The translations under genes and the position numbers were made by a program. Under the pieces are notes generated by a model that was not told where the DNA came from, made no database searches, and saw only the letters and a program-made list of their open reading frames with translations. From Dehalococcoidia bacterium (GTDB taxonomy: Bacteria; Chloroflexota; Dehalococcoidia; UBA6926), in the NCBI GenBank assembly GCA_030754805.1, contig JASLZO010000060.1, forward strand, positions 1-6,727: a stretch of 6,727 bases of DNA, written 5' to 3'. Below, in pieces: positions 5,213 through 6,727 of the stretch; the stretch's first letter is position 1; each line of letters starts with the position of its first letter.

Positions 5213-6322
5213 ATGACGGGCGACGCGACTTCCCGACCCATACAGATCCTCCGACTACTGGGGTCACGACCTGCGGTTCCGTACCGAGAGGATGACGTTC
5301 GGAAAGCCATCACGGACACCTTGGGCCGGGCTGATATCGAGTTCGATACGGACAAGTATGGAAACGTCGTCGCACACATCCGAAGCGGCAAGGAGCACCG
5401 ACTTTCGATCGCGTTCGTCGCGCACATGGACCATCCAGGGTTCGAACTGTCCGAGGCCGAAGCGACCAACGCTCGCGCACGGATGTTGGGACGGACTCCG
5501 GACGTAGTATTTGCAGGCCACTTCGGACTCCGCATCTACCAGGCAGGATCGAGTGAGTTCATCCGCGGGTGGACGTCCGGGTCGAAGGATCCGGAGGAGG
5601 GCGATGCGCGCGGGAGACTATTGGATATCGAAACGGAGGTGCCAGTATCGCTGCCCGCATGGGCGGTATTCGACCTGGAAGACTTCAAGATGAAGGACGG
5701 AGTCATCCACATGCGGGCGTGTGACGACCTGACAGGGTGCGCGGCGATCCTAGCGATGTTGGAGCGCATACGTGTCACGGATGTGGGTGTCGATGTCTAC
5801 GGAGTCTTCACACGGGCTGAAGAAGAAGGGCTGATTGGGGCACGGATTCTCGCCGAAGAGCGGCGCCTCCCGGAAGACACGATCGTCGTCTCGGTCGAGT
5901 CGTCTCGGGCGCTGCCCGGTGGAGAGCATGGGAAGGGCCCGGTCATACGCGTTGGCGACGCGGCGGCGACCTTTTCCGCGGAAGCCGAAAGCACCCTGTT
6001 GGCGGCTCGTCAGCGGCTCTCCCAGCGCGACCCGCCCGTGCCAGTGCAACGGCAGTTGATGAGCGGCGGGGTATGCGAGGCGTCAGCGTTCATCGTGCGC
6101 GGATACCGGGCCACGGGCGTGGCGTTTCCGCTTGGTCACTATCACAACGGCCTCGGTGAAGACACGATCAACGCGGAGTTCGTTCGCGTCGACGATTTTC
6201 TGGGAGGCGTTGAGCTGCTGGTTGAAGCGGTACATGCTGCTGCCTCCGCAGAGGAGCCGCCTATGTACGAACGCCTTCGAATGCGCCCACAGGTCGAAGC
6301 GGACCGCCTGCTCCGGTCCTGA
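5213..6322 (+). CDS. M42-like zinc aminopeptidase (M20/M28/M42 clan)
   Basis: A 369-residue cytosolic metallopeptidase. M42 members trim N-terminal residues from peptides, usually as large tetrahedral assemblies. ATG 5213 is preceded by GGAG (5204-5207) at 5 bases. Two-metal site motifs appear in family order: HMDHPGF (71-77, ligand His71 with supporting Asp73), RACDDLTG (168-175, bridging Asp171 or Asp172), TRAEEEGLIGA (200-210, general base and metal ligand Glu203/Glu204), VSVESSRA (227-234, ligand Glu229 where M42 enzymes normally have Asp), and GHYHNGLGEDTI (308-319, ligand His311 replacing the usual RYIHS context). Residues about 75-165, between the first and second motifs, correspond to the inserted beta-barrel domain that drives oligomerisation in M42. 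The length fits the family. These differences suggest a divergent subgroup, so the substrate cannot be predicted. It is preceded by the structured intergenic region and ends directly against nfo. Confidence 0.85.
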   Translation: MTGDATSRPIQILRLLGSRPAVPYREDDVRKAITDTLGRADIEFDTDKYGNVVAHIRSGKEHRLSIAFVAHMDHPGFELSEAEATNARARMLGRTPDVVFAGHFGLRIYQAGSSEFIRGWTSGSKDPEEGDARGRLLDIETEVPVSLPAWAVFDLEDFKMKDGVIHMRACDDLTGCAAILAMLERIRVTDVGVDVYGVFTRAEEEGLIGARILAEERRLPEDTIVVSVESSRALPGGEHGKGPVIRVGDAAATFSAEAESTLLAARQRLSQRDPPVPVQRQLMSGGVCEASAFIVRGYRATGVAFPLGHYHNGLGEDTINAEFVRVDDFLGGVELLVEAVHAAASAEEPPMYERLRMRPQVEADRLLRS

Positions 6323-6727
6323 TCACTCTGCGGCAACCTCCGCCCGGATCGCCTTCAACCGGTCCATGTTCTCCTGATCAGGTCCGCTCTTCCCGTCGAT
6401 GCCGGGAACCTCGAGGATGAAAGGAACGTCTCGGAACGCGGGGTGCCCGACGATGTTTCGCCATCCGTCTAGGCCGATTGATCCGTCTCCAATGTTTTCG
6501 TGACGATCCAGGCTGCCGCCCAGGACTCCCTTGGAATCATTGGCGTGAACGACGGCGAGGTTTTCCAGGCCAACGGTATCGTCGAACTCGACCAGAGCTG
6601 ATTCCAAACCCTCCGGCGTCGTAATCTCGTAGCCGGCCGCATATGCGTGACAGGTGTCCATGCAGACCTTCAAGCGTGGGTCGTTCGAGGTCTGAATGAT
6701 CTGGGCTAAATCGGCGAAGGGACCCCC
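6323..6727 (-). CDS. nfo: Endonuclease IV (AP endonuclease), C-terminal part
   Basis: Cleaves DNA 5' to abasic sites in base-excision repair using a three-zinc site in a TIM barrel. The C-terminal 134 residues are visible and the gene continues beyond the right edge. Family motifs with zinc ligands (E. coli numbering) are clear: VCMDTCHAYAAGY (Asp179, His182), VVHANDSKG (His216), LDRHENIGDGSIG (Asp229, His231) and FILEVPG (Glu261). The earlier ligands His69, His109 and Glu145 are outside the window. The TGA stop (6325-6323) touches the TGA of the convergent peptidase gene, forming the palindrome TGATCA, and no terminator is visible between them. Confidence 0.95.
   Translation of the reverse strand, partial: GGPFADLAQIIQTSNDPRLKVCMDTCHAYAAGYEITTPEGLESALVEFDDTVGLENLAVVHANDSKGVLGGSLDRHENIGDGSIGLDGWRNIVGHPAFRDVPFILEVPGIDGKSGPDQENMDRLKAIRAEVAAE

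Noticed and set aside
1..6727. CRISPR arrays, insertion sequences, integrase sites or defence genes
   Set aside because: No regularly spaced repeats, transposase motifs, terminal inverted repeats or target duplications were seen.

Overview
The window is a piece of bacterial chromosome, moderately GC-rich in the genes and nearer 50% GC in the long intergenic gap. A member of the Chloroflexota (perhaps a Dehalococcoidia/SAR202-type lineage) is my best guess. This rests on the Thr/Pro-rich surface protein with a C-terminal membrane anchor, the DUF2723 membrane protein and the general gene style. It is inference from gene content, not a phylogenetic result.

Layout, left to right. (1) The last 66 codons of a probable sugar-nucleotide pyrophosphorylase (1-202, +). 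(2) A good sigma-70 promoter (249-278) driving a secreted, membrane-anchored protein with a Pro/Thr/Ala/Glu-rich stalk (386-1375, +), closed by a strong intrinsic terminator (1413-1443). (3) A DUF2723 GT-C-type membrane glycosyltransferase candidate (about 1445-3010, +), whose stop codon overlaps the start of a dUTPase gene, dut (3007-3468, +). (4) A convergent terminator region (about 3618-3643), then a sigma-70 family RNA polymerase sigma factor on the minus strand (3671-4723). (5) A 489-bp divergent gap (4724-5212) in which I find no convincing gene but do find nested complementary segments suggesting a structured RNA (4988-5142). (6) An M42-like metallo-aminopeptidase gene (5213-6322, +), meeting tail to tail, with no spacer, the 3' end of an endonuclease IV gene, nfo (6323-6727, -, running off the window).

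How the parts may work together. Genes 1-3 fit a surface-glycoprotein theme: an activated-sugar enzyme, a Thr/Pro-rich acceptor-like stalk protein, and a predicted polyprenyl-sugar-dependent protein O-glycosyltransferase. dut and nfo both belong to uracil/abasic-site DNA maintenance but are about 3 kb apart on opposite strands, so they are not one operon here. The sigma factor and peptidase are divergent across the gap.

The item most worth follow-up is the gap. A 13-bp closing helix with one bulge (5020-5032 with 5117-5130) encloses two hairpins that each abut it without an unpaired base. A 10-bp hairpin lies just upstream and possible pseudoknots are present. I do not recognise it as tRNA, tmRNA, RNase P RNA, SRP RNA or a riboswitch class I know. 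It could be an undescribed non-coding RNA or a leader of the peptidase gene.
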